DNA from: Dokdonia pacifica | GTDB lineage: Bacteria; Bacteroidota; Bacteroidia; Flavobacteriales; Flavobacteriaceae | Reading direction: 5' to 3' | DNA: 64,000 nucleotides | NCBI RefSeq assembly: GCF_900188275.1 | Contig: NZ_FZNY01000009.1 | Coordinates: 117,934-181,933 of the forward strand | Shown: one piece after another, positions 46,142 to 54,192 of the stretch | Numbering within the stretch: the stretch's first letter is position 1 | How the letters are laid out: each line of letters opens with the position of its first letter | Position numbers and translations under genes: made by a program | The notes under the pieces: model-generated | Told to the model about the DNA's origin: nothing | What the model saw: only the letters and a program-made list of their open reading frames with translations | The model's database searches: none

Positions 46142-46176
46142 GAAAACCGAAGTTTCATCGCTTCGGTTTTCTTGTT
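46142..46176 (+). terminator. Terminator of the beta-barrel gene
   Basis: A perfect 11-bp stem GAAAACCGAAG/CTTCGGTTTTC with an 8-base loop, then TTGTTAT. Confidence 0.85.
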
Positions 46177-46179
46177 ATA

Positions 46180-46244
46180 TACGCTTTCGCGAAATCGAAC
46201 TTGTGAGATTCACGACCGAAGGGAGAGCAAAGCGTTAAAGCGTA
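46180..46244. repeat. Dispersed 65-bp repeat, family 1, copy e
   Basis: TACGCTTTCGCGAAATCGAA, GATTCACGACCGAAGGGAGA and AGCGTTAAAGCGTA occur in the standard order. It lies between convergent genes. Confidence 0.88.
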
Positions 46245-46266
46245 CCCAGCCAGAATATCTTCTCAT

Positions 46267-46298
46267 AGAAAAAACTCCATAACCTATAAACTATGGAG
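46267..46298 (-). terminator. Terminator for the minus-strand BNR gene
   Basis: The stem CTCCATA/TATGGAG, read on the minus strand, is followed by six Ts. Confidence 0.7.
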
Positions 46299-46310
46299 CT
46301 TTATTATTTC

Positions 46311-46340
46311 CGTCATTCTGAACTTGTTTCAGAATCACAT
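46311..46340. repeat. Dispersed hairpin repeat, family 2, partial copy d
   Basis: Only the left half remains: CGTCATTCTGAACTTGTTTC followed by AGAATCACAT. It lies just beyond the BNR gene stop. Confidence 0.75.
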
Positions 46341-46357
46341 CATACTTATTATATCTT

Positions 46358-48031
46358 TTACTGCTTAATCACCCGTATTACTTCACGTTGATTTCCAGTA
46401 GTGATCGTAATAAAATAAATACCTTCTGTTACTTTAGTACCTTGATCTGAAGTTCCATTCCATATGATAGATTGATTTCCAATAGCTTCTTTATCATAAA
46501 GAGTAGCCACTTCCCTACCCAGCATATCATATACTACAACAGAAGTCTTTTCTTGACGTGCCGTATCAAATGACAGTGTGATCGCCTCTGTAAACGGATT
46601 TGGAAATCCAGAGATCGCAGTGGCCGTTGTACTCACATCGTCTATGCTTAGCACACTATCAGGAAAAATGCGAGTGTAGTATACATCCTGTCCTCCATTA
46701 ATAGTATTTGTCCATGCGATATGAGCGCCTTCATCATCAGAAACCATATCAAAATAGTCTCCCATTTTATTTTGTTGCGGATATCCTATAGTAGGATCAA
46801 AAGAAGCAGAAATAGATTCATTTTCAGACCAAGTGGTCCCTTGATCGTCAGAAAAAGAATAATATAATTCTGAAAAGAAAGTTCCTTCAGGAGCATCACG
46901 GGTATCTAACCAAATCATATCAATACGACCATTAGGAGCTACTGCCATGGTTCCAAACCATTGGGTATTGGTGGTGCTCTCATCAGTATTAATACGAATA
47001 GGGTCTTCAAAAGTAATTCCGCCATCGGTACTTCTAGAAAACATGACATCGCCTGGATCACTATTTGAATTTCTAGTCACAGAAGCCGCCAGATATACAT
47101 TGCCTTCGCCAGGGCCATTAGAAATATCTACATCTATCCATGCTTGCCCTAAAAGTCCTTGAGGATTGATAGGAACTCCTGCATTAAGTTGTCCATCTAA
47201 GTCTACCAGCGCTACATCTTCCCATTCGATAGTACTTCCTTCATCTTGCGCATTTAAGGAACGAAAAACAACAAATCCTGTTCCATTTGTACCTGTTAAA
47301 TATAGTATGCTTTCTTTATTAACTGCTAGTGTTCCCCAGAAAGGATCTTGTGGTACGTCAATACAGGTTTCAAAACTCTCACTGCCATCTGTAGATCTAG
47401 TAAAAGCACCATCACAAGTAGTAAAAGATAAATTCCAATGGGCATAGTTATTATTCACCCCTTCATTATGATCTACACGCATCCACTGTTTATCTCCACC
47501 ATTAGCCGGCACAGGGTCTTCCCATACTACACCACCATCACGTATCGCAAATACATCGCATTCAAAATTACTCCGTAAGCTATTATAATATAGATTTCCT
47601 TCGGCATCAAAATCTAATACAGGGTCAGATCGAAATACACCTGGATCTAATACACCAGGAAATGTCCACGAGTTTCCGCCATCTAAGGAATAACCATATC
47701 CCGCTTGACGGAAGTTATTTGCGGTAGTATCAAATTGCCTCCACCCAATCACAATACGGTCAGGGTTGGTAGGATCTACAGCGATAGAAGGTTCATTGGC
47801 AGCATCTCCCACGATATTCATTCCGTTTTCATCTATATTTACTTGAGCTGTAAAGAAGTCACTACTTCTTACATTATAGGCAGGGCTTTTAGGCATGCTT
47901 GCTCTAGAAACTGGTATATAGGCATTTTCTTGAATTTCAATATGTCTTTCGCGTAAAGGAATAGATTGATCTTGAGAAATGGCAGTAATAGATATACATA
48001 TACTTACTGCAACTAGGTAGTATTTTTTCAT
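46358..48031 (-). CDS. Secreted BNR/Asp-box (sialidase-like) protein with T9SS tail
   Basis: This 557-residue protein has a signal peptide (MKKYYLVAVSICISITAISQ). A beta-propeller of BNR/Asp-box repeats occupies about residues 80-450. The boxes SLDGGNSW, STDGSESF, STDGGITF and SDDQGTTW are visible, along with APNGRIDMIWLDTR. The C-terminal 80 residues are a type-A sorting domain with FlgD-like features (GFPNPFTEAITLSF, WNGTSDQGTKVTEGIYF). Asp-box propellers occur in sialidases and many other secreted proteins. I do not see a convincing sialidase Arg triad, so enzyme activity is not claimed. It is on the opposite strand to its neighbours and is probably a single-gene unit. Confidence 0.88.
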   Translation of the reverse strand: MKKYYLVAVSICISITAISQDQSIPLRERHIEIQENAYIPVSRASMPKSPAYNVRSSDFFTAQVNIDENGMNIVGDAANEPSIAVDPTNPDRIVIGWRQFDTTANNFRQAGYGYSLDGGNSWTFPGVLDPGVFRSDPVLDFDAEGNLYYNSLRSNFECDVFAIRDGGVVWEDPVPANGGDKQWMRVDHNEGVNNNYAHWNLSFTTCDGAFTRSTDGSESFETCIDVPQDPFWGTLAVNKESILYLTGTNGTGFVVFRSLNAQDEGSTIEWEDVALVDLDGQLNAGVPINPQGLLGQAWIDVDISNGPGEGNVYLAASVTRNSNSDPGDVMFSRSTDGGITFEDPIRINTDESTTNTQWFGTMAVAPNGRIDMIWLDTRDAPEGTFFSELYYSFSDDQGTTWSENESISASFDPTIGYPQQNKMGDYFDMVSDDEGAHIAWTNTINGGQDVYYTRIFPDSVLSIDDVSTTATAISGFPNPFTEAITLSFDTARQEKTSVVVYDMLGREVATLYDKEAIGNQSIIWNGTSDQGTKVTEGIYFITITTGNQREVIRVIKQ

Positions 48032-48107
48032 GGCTGGTAGGATTTTATTCTCTTTAAAGATATAAAATCCTAGAATGCAATAAGATAATCCCTATAAAAA
48101 GTTACCT

Positions 48108-48503
48108 CTAATTATAGAAACGCTTGAAGATTTGCACCAAACGATCTGAAGGAATCATATGATTTTCATAATCTTCCATTTCGTTTAAAACTTGCTCAAT
48201 AGCTTCTGGACGGATCCCAAGTTTTAATCCGTAGTTACGTAAGGCATCCATCTCTGCAAAATGTGTTTCTTGATCTACATTCATTAATAAAAGTAATCTA
48301 TGAAACTGCGTAATACGCTGTAACTCGGTTGTAAGCACATTTACTTTTAAGGGATTGGCTTGTATCTCATCTACGTCAGATTTAGAAAGACCTAAACGTT
48401 CTGCAACTGCAAGGATAAAATCATATTCACGATCATGCAACACATTGTCTGCTTTTGCCATGGCAATCATATCGGAAATGATCTGTTTTTTTTCTGTACT
48501 CAA
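48108..48503 (-). CDS. TerB-like protein
   Basis: This 131-residue, all-helical, cytoplasmic-looking protein has no signal peptide. The sequence KKQIISDMIAMAKADNVLHD, EYDFILAVAERLGLS and MNVDQETHFAEM fits the TerB/DjlA N-terminal family, which binds divalent metal in some members and is associated with tellurite resistance or stress. The acidic residues (D19, D24, E26 region) are present. It is 76 bp upstream of, and on the same strand as, the BNR gene, with no sign of a functional link. Assignment to the superfamily is fairly secure, while the role is unknown. Confidence 0.75.
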   Translation of the reverse strand: MSTEKKQIISDMIAMAKADNVLHDREYDFILAVAERLGLSKSDVDEIQANPLKVNVLTTELQRITQFHRLLLLMNVDQETHFAEMDALRNYGLKLGIRPEAIEQVLNEMEDYENHMIPSDRLVQIFKRFYN

Positions 48504-48741
48504 AGCGCTTGATTTTTGCGCTACAATATAGGGGTTATTCTGTTTTTATGAAAGTGAAACATTTTTATGGTTTTCCGCATGCTATCGCGCTGAGATAGAA
48601 CTATATTCATAAAAGAGATTAGCGATTTGTGTTTATAATCGAAGGAATGGCTGTTTTTATCTAAAAGCAACTCATAAACAGTTGTTTAAATAAAAAATCT
48701 GTTATTTTTAAAATACCTACACTTTAAAAGTTGTATAAAGA

Positions 48742-50763
48742 ATGAGTGAAACAAATATACCTGTAGAATTAAGACAAGCTATTTCTGAAAATAAATTAAT
48801 CATTTTTGTAGGTGCTGGTCTTTCATATGATCTTAAAAATAGAAAAGGACAAACTATAAAAGGTTGGGGAAATTTAGTAAAAGAAATTATCATTCAACTA
48901 CAAGCAAAAGGACATAACATAGACTTCCTATTACCACTGCTTAATGTATATGAACCTATAGAAGTATTACACCTCATTGAAAAGCATCCTGATTTTTCTA
49001 AAGAAACTATTTATGATATTGCCACTGAGTTTTTAGAATTAGATGATTCCCAAAATGACTATTCATTACATCAAAAATTAAATACACTTTCAAAAAAAAT
49101 TATCACAACCAATTATGATGAAGCTTTTGAAAGAGCAGTACCTTCTTTAGATAAAAATAAAGCGCATAATGGTAGAAATCATAAATTGAATAAGTTTACA
49201 AATCCAGATCTTGAATCCTTATTAAAACTTCATGGATGTATTGAAGATCAAGATAACATAGTTCTTTTTCCTTCTAATTACAAAAAACTTTATAAGCCTT
49301 CTAAAAAATCACTGAACGAAAAATATATTTTAGAAGCACTTAAAAGAATCATTAATACTAATTCTATTCTATTTATAGGAGCTGGAATGGGTGATTTTCA
49401 AATCAACAACATTTTCAAAAAAATTAAAAAAATACAACAAGGTTATGGTAAAAAGCATTTTATTATTACCAATAAACCACTAGATAGTTCATTAGATTTT
49501 TTAACCCTCATTAAAAAGAAACATATAGAAATAAATGATTTTATAGATGAATTGTTAGAGATTAAAAAACAATGTAAATCACCAAAATCTGAAAAGGAAA
49601 AAGAACTTGAAGATCAGATTAGAGAATATGAAATTAGAATTAAAGAACTAGAATCAAAAACAACATCCGATGCTACAACAAAGGAACTCCTAGAAGAAGA
49701 AGCTTTAAAATATTTTACAAAAGGGTTAAAACATCAACTTTCTGGCAAATTTGAAAAAGCATTTAAGCAATACAAAAAAAGTTTGCGATTAACTCCTAAT
49801 AATCATCGAACATATAATAATTGGGGGAATGCTTTAGGAAATCTTGCACAAACAAAACAAGGGAGCGAAGCAGAAAAACTCTTCGCGCAAGCATTTGAAA
49901 AATATAAAAAAGCTATTGAAATAAAACCTGATTTTCACCTTGCCTTTTGTAGTTGGGGAAGTGATTTAGGAAATCTAGCAACAATAAAGCAAGGACAAGA
50001 AGCTGAAACACTTTTTCAATTAGCCGTTGAAAAATCTCAAAAAGCAATAAATATACAACCTGATTATTACTTATCTTTTTACAATTGTGGGACTGCTTTA
50101 GGTTATATAGCAGAAACAAAACAAGGAAAAGAAGCTGATCAACTCTACCAACAAGCATTTGAAAAATACCAAAAAACTATTGAATTACAACCTGATTATC
50201 ATCAAGCTTTTAATAATTGGGGGAATGACTTAAATACTTTAGCCAGAAACAAAGAAGGAGAGGAAGCAGAAATACTCTTTCAACAAGCTATTGAAAAATA
50301 TAAAAAAGCTATTGAAATAAAACCTAATAAATATGGAGCTTATAACAATTGGGGAAATGCTTTATCAGATTTAGCAAAAACAAAACAAGGAAAAGAAGCT
50401 GATCAATTCTACCAACAAGCTTTTGAAAAATATCAAAAAGCCATTGATATAAAACCTGATGATCATAGCGCTTTTAATAATTGGGGAGATGCTCTTATTT
50501 CACATGCCTTCAATAAAAAAGGAAAAGATGAAATTTTAAAGGAAGCATACCAAAAATGTAAAAAAGGATATGAGTTAGGTAGTTCTCCTTATAATCTTGC
50601 CTGTGTCTTAGCCTTACAAAACAAAAAAGAGGAAGCCTTAAAATATTTAGAATTAGCAATAAGAAATTATAACCAAAATATAAATTTCATCCATGAAGAC
50701 CCAGACTGGAAAGACTACTTAGAAGACCCAGATTTCTTAGCGATTATTGAGAAATATAAATAA
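48742..50763 (+). CDS. SIR2-TPR protein, candidate antiphage NADase
   Basis: This 673-residue protein has no signal peptide. Residues about 1-265 are a SIR2-like domain with GAGLS (24-28), TTNYD (122-126, Asn124), LHG (163-165, His164) and a second GAGMGD (213-218). The expected NAD-binding and catalytic residues are present. A charged coiled-coil (about 285-315) leads to TPR repeats. After one ordinary TPR, six units recur with a 44-residue period (NNWGNALGNLA, EAEKLFAQAFEKYKKAIEIKPD). SIR2 domains fused to sensor regions deplete NAD in several known defence systems (Thoeris, DSR, Avs and SIR2-STAND proteins). The gene is AT-rich and stands alone in an accessory-looking stretch. Defence function is inference. 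Confidence 0.82.
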   Translation: MSETNIPVELRQAISENKLIIFVGAGLSYDLKNRKGQTIKGWGNLVKEIIIQLQAKGHNIDFLLPLLNVYEPIEVLHLIEKHPDFSKETIYDIATEFLELDDSQNDYSLHQKLNTLSKKIITTNYDEAFERAVPSLDKNKAHNGRNHKLNKFTNPDLESLLKLHGCIEDQDNIVLFPSNYKKLYKPSKKSLNEKYILEALKRIINTNSILFIGAGMGDFQINNIFKKIKKIQQGYGKKHFIITNKPLDSSLDFLTLIKKKHIEINDFIDELLEIKKQCKSPKSEKEKELEDQIREYEIRIKELESKTTSDATTKELLEEEALKYFTKGLKHQLSGKFEKAFKQYKKSLRLTPNNHRTYNNWGNALGNLAQTKQGSEAEKLFAQAFEKYKKAIEIKPDFHLAFCSWGSDLGNLATIKQGQEAETLFQLAVEKSQKAINIQPDYYLSFYNCGTALGYIAETKQGKEADQLYQQAFEKYQKTIELQPDYHQAFNNWGNDLNTLARNKEGEEAEILFQQAIEKYKKAIEIKPNKYGAYNNWGNALSDLAKTKQGKEADQFYQQAFEKYQKAIDIKPDDHSAFNNWGDALISHAFNKKGKDEILKEAYQKCKKGYELGSSPYNLACVLALQNKKEEALKYLELAIRNYNQNINFIHEDPDWKDYLEDPDFLAIIEKYK

Positions 50764-50805
50764 GCAAAACCCTCATTACTGAAACGAGTTCAGCACAGGC
50801 ACTAA

Positions 50806-50825
50806 CCTTCTCTCCAAGGAGAAGG
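50806..50825. repeat. Palindrome CCTTCTCTCCAAGGAGAAGG
   Basis: A 7-bp stem with a 6-base centre, in the gap after the SIR2-TPR gene. Similar short palindromes are common in related genomes. It may act as a weak terminator. Confidence 0.45.
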
Positions 50826-50865
50826 AACTACTAGGAGATAAAAAAATGATTACCGATAGTCAATT

Positions 50866-51438
50866 ATGATTCTTATAAAAAAGAAAAAAGCTATTTTTAT
50901 TCATATTCATAGAACAGGAGGTTCTAGTATGATTTCACTTTTAAAACAAGCATTGCCTAACCAAGTAGACGTTATTGCACAACATGGTAATCCTACTACC
51001 ATGGAAGGCAAACTACTTCGCCAGTATCCAGACTATTTTGTATTCAGTATGGTACGTAACCCGTGGGATCGATTACTGTCTTGGTACTCATTAGTACATA
51101 AACATGATCCGTTAGATATAAAGGCAGAACGCGTACGGTTTGAACACTTCTTGAAAGATCATGCGCACAATGATGGTAGTGACTCTTTTCTCTTTAATCA
51201 AGTAGATTATTTCGATACTACAACACATACCATAGATGATATTACGATCTATCGATACGAACACTATAAGGAAGAAACTCAAAAAATAGCAAAGCAGCTT
51301 GATATTACCATAAAAGAAATTCCAAGAGTGAACGAAACGAAGCCAAAAAACTACAGCGATTATTATACCGAGCAAAGCAAAGCTATTGTCGCAGAAAAAT
51401 GCGCAAGAGATATTGCGTATTTTGGATATTCATTTTAA
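50866..51438 (+). CDS. Sulfotransferase family 2-like protein
   Basis: This 190-residue cytoplasmic protein has the PAPS-binding motifs of sulfotransferases: the 5'-phosphosulfate loop in HIHRTGGSS (about 13-21) and the 3'-phosphate motif in SMVRNPWDRLLSWYS (about 61-75). It is short, lacking the membrane anchor of the animal Golgi enzymes, as is usual for bacterial members. It transfers sulfate from PAPS to an unknown acceptor, probably a sugar or surface polymer. The next gene downstream is a SulP/NCS2-like membrane protein, which might supply the substrate. The two genes are 135 bp apart, so a shared transcript is possible but not clear. Confidence 0.85.
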   Translation: MILIKKKKAIFIHIHRTGGSSMISLLKQALPNQVDVIAQHGNPTTMEGKLLRQYPDYFVFSMVRNPWDRLLSWYSLVHKHDPLDIKAERVRFEHFLKDHAHNDGSDSFLFNQVDYFDTTTHTIDDITIYRYEHYKEETQKIAKQLDITIKEIPRVNETKPKNYSDYYTEQSKAIVAEKCARDIAYFGYSF

Positions 51439-51573
51439 TTCCCTCATCTTAGTTGCCTCCCAGTCTTGTAAATATAAAATAGAAAATGTTAATCATTATT
51501 TGACAAAGAGATCATAAATGTATTGACCAATTTAACGTTGTATATACAAACTAGGATAACATATTGAATCATT

Positions 51574-52803
51574 ATGTTAGATATACTCAAATCTATTCTT
51601 ACAGGTATCATTGCTACACCCCTTATACTCATGTTTATACTTGGTATAGGGTTAGCATGTGGATTAAATCCACATTTTCTATTAGTTTCTATACTTATCA
51701 CAAATATCATTGGTGTACTCATTAATAGAAAATCTTCAGATTTTTTCAATATTGGAGTAAGTCTAGTCGTCTTAATGTTTACATACCAAGACACCATCGG
51801 AATTGAAAGTGGTTTTCTACAAACTTTCATCTTGTTTACTATACCTGCCATTATTTTCATCATTCTGTCCTGGCTTCCAATTAATTATACACTAGTTCCT
51901 AATCGTGCAATTGCACCTCTTATTTTTGGTATTGGAATCTTAATCATTATAAAGCAACTTCCTAGCGCATTTGCATATACACCATCAGAAATTGATTTTT
52001 CATTTACTGAAGAAGAAAAGTCATTTTTTGCAACAAATACCATAAACAATTGGATACAACTAGCATTAGCACTTTCTATTCCTATAATTGCTTTGATTGG
52101 TCTTCGATTTAAGAAAGGATCAGTTGCTTTATTATTAGCTGCATTTGTATCCATAAGCATTGGTTATTGGTTAGGGTATGACACAAATCTCGTACAACCC
52201 AGCGTTCTGAAATTCAACAACTCATTCCAATTAGATTGGACATTTTCTCCAGACATTTTATTTACATCAATCTCAAATGGCATTACTGTTTCTGTTGTTA
52301 TGTTAGTTAGCTTTTGGAGTGACTTTTCATTACTCAACTATGATGATACAGAAAACAACAATTCAATAAAAAAATCATTAAGAGTTGTTGGAATAGGCAA
52401 TTTAATTAGTGGATTATTTGGAGTCATGCCTTCAAATATTTCTTTTATTGACTCATTTTCAATAAGAGTATTTGGAAAAACTACATGGGTTAGTAAACTA
52501 CCTATCATCATTATTTTACTTATCATCGCAATCGTAGGTATTCCAGATTTTAATGTACCTATGTATGCCTTTGCAGGTATGTTAATTTACATAGGGGTTC
52601 TTATGGTAATTAAATCATGGAAGATACTTAAAGACTTGCATTCAATAGATTACATTTTCACTATACTTATTGGTTTAATAATCATTCTAAGCAATTATAC
52701 TATTGGTTTCATCTTTGCAATTGGATATGCTTTGATATTTCATTTGATCATAAGCCAGAAAGAAAAACACCAAAAATCAAAAACTCCAGATCATAAAGAA
52801 TAA
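51574..52803 (+). CDS. SulP/NCS2-like multi-pass membrane protein
   Basis: This 409-residue protein has about 10-12 predicted membrane helices, for example 8-28, 33-50, 60-72, 83-99, 105-122 and 150-170. The segment RVVGIGNLISGLFGVMPSNISFIDS followed by FGKTTWVSKLPI resembles the core GxxNxxxGLxGxxP region of SulP and nucleobase (NCS2/AzgA) permeases. No STAS domain is present. The short length and weak similarity make the substrate uncertain. Sulfate is suggested only by the neighbouring sulfotransferase. The start is ATG 51574, with hydrophobic residues following directly. Confidence 0.6.
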   Translation: MLDILKSILTGIIATPLILMFILGIGLACGLNPHFLLVSILITNIIGVLINRKSSDFFNIGVSLVVLMFTYQDTIGIESGFLQTFILFTIPAIIFIILSWLPINYTLVPNRAIAPLIFGIGILIIIKQLPSAFAYTPSEIDFSFTEEEKSFFATNTINNWIQLALALSIPIIALIGLRFKKGSVALLLAAFVSISIGYWLGYDTNLVQPSVLKFNNSFQLDWTFSPDILFTSISNGITVSVVMLVSFWSDFSLLNYDDTENNNSIKKSLRVVGIGNLISGLFGVMPSNISFIDSFSIRVFGKTTWVSKLPIIIILLIIAIVGIPDFNVPMYAFAGMLIYIGVLMVIKSWKILKDLHSIDYIFTILIGLIIILSNYTIGFIFAIGYALIFHLIISQKEKHQKSKTPDHKE

Positions 52804-52958
52804 TGAGATAACTTTTTACCCCACATTATGTAATAGAAAATCTATTCTAGGTTTAAAAAAGCAGCTTAATTTTTCCTTATAAGAATCTATAATTTTGAAA
52901 TCTATGATCTAGAAAACAAAATATCTCTAAGTTTGTTTTGCGAAAGCATATAAAGCAC

Positions 52959-54191
52959 TTACTCAAATCGAATAGATTTGACAGGACTGATTTTTGTAAT
53001 GATATACGAAGGAATTAAGAGCATTAAAAGACATAATACAAATACACTCAGATTCAGCAACAAAATATGCCCAAAACTCATATATACTGGCGCCACACGC
53101 ACATAATACGTTTCTGGATCTAGCTCTATAATACCAAAATAGCGCTGTGCATATACAAATGCCAATCCAATAAGGTTTCCCCAGAATAAGCCCATTCCGA
53201 TCAAGTACATGGCATTATAGATAAATATTTTTCGCACACTCCAATCTGAGGTTCCTAAAGCCTTTAAAATACCGATCATACGCGTGCGCTCAAGGATCAA
53301 TACAAGCAATGCTACAATCATATTAATACCTGCTACAATAATCATAATAGAGATAATAAGCCCGATATTAAAATCAAACAACTTCACCCAATCAAAGATA
53401 TTACGATTGCGCTCTATCACCGTAATAGAGCGTAAAAAGGAACCTGTATTCTTATATACCCGATTATTTATCTCTTGTACCTTATCAAAATCATCTACAA
53501 AGACTTCAAAGGCACCTACCTCATCTTTTTCCCATCTATTAATACGTTGTATATGACGTATATCTGCCATGAGATATACCTTATCAAACTCTTGATACGC
53601 ACTCTCATAAATCCCTACAATATCCAATCGTAACTGTCGTGGGATATCAGAATTATTATCTACAAAAAAGATAATGACTTTATCTCCGAGCTTAAAACCA
53701 AGTCTATTGGCTAGGTATCGGCTTATGAGCATTTCTGTATTGAGACCTTCTGTAAATACAGGGAAACGACCTTCTACTAGGTAATCATCTATTCGATTCC
53801 AATCATAATCGGCGCCAAGGCCTTTTACTAGCACACCTTCAAAATCGGTTGCGGTACGAATAATCCCTGCACGTGTTGCCACCGCTTGTACATGCGTCAC
53901 TTCAGGCACAGCATCAAAATCAGGATAAAAATCTTGTTGCAACGGAATAGGATTTACCGTTTCTTGACTATTATTTCCATCAAAATTAGATACTAAAATA
54001 TCTCCATTAAACGCAGATACTTTTTCTTTAATTTTCTTTTGTAATCCTAATCCGGTAGCAATAGCGATAATCATCGTGACCATTCCAATCACAATTGCAA
54101 TGATGGCAATTTTTATAATCGTAGTAGAAGCACTACTTTTATACGATGTTGCCCCACTTAATCGTTTTGCTATAAAATACTCCAGATTCAA
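52959..54191 (-). CDS. FtsX/LolCE-type ABC transporter permease
   Basis: I start this gene at TTG 54191, giving 410 residues beginning (M)NLEYFIAKRLSG, the usual N-terminus of these permeases. The longer frame to 54305 overlaps the divergent lipoprotein gene. A first membrane helix (about 28-50), a MacB-like periplasmic domain (about 55-260) and three further helices (about 280-395) with LVLILERTRMIGILKALGTSDWSVRKIF are typical of FtsX/LolC/LolE proteins. The role is probably lipoprotein release from the inner membrane, or another envelope export. No ATPase gene is adjacent. The start codon lies one base from the start of the divergent NamZ gene, so promoters must lie inside coding sequence. 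Confidence 0.85.
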   Translation of the reverse strand: MNLEYFIAKRLSGATSYKSSASTTIIKIAIIAIVIGMVTMIIAIATGLGLQKKIKEKVSAFNGDILVSNFDGNNSQETVNPIPLQQDFYPDFDAVPEVTHVQAVATRAGIIRTATDFEGVLVKGLGADYDWNRIDDYLVEGRFPVFTEGLNTEMLISRYLANRLGFKLGDKVIIFFVDNNSDIPRQLRLDIVGIYESAYQEFDKVYLMADIRHIQRINRWEKDEVGAFEVFVDDFDKVQEINNRVYKNTGSFLRSITVIERNRNIFDWVKLFDFNIGLIISIMIIVAGINMIVALLVLILERTRMIGILKALGTSDWSVRKIFIYNAMYLIGMGLFWGNLIGLAFVYAQRYFGIIELDPETYYVRVAPVYMSFGHILLLNLSVFVLCLLMLLIPSYIITKISPVKSIRFE

Positions 54192-54192
54192 A

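Noticed and set aside
46358..48031. Annotation as a true sialidase
   Set aside because: Asp boxes alone are common to many propellers, and the catalytic Arg triad and RIP motif were not found.
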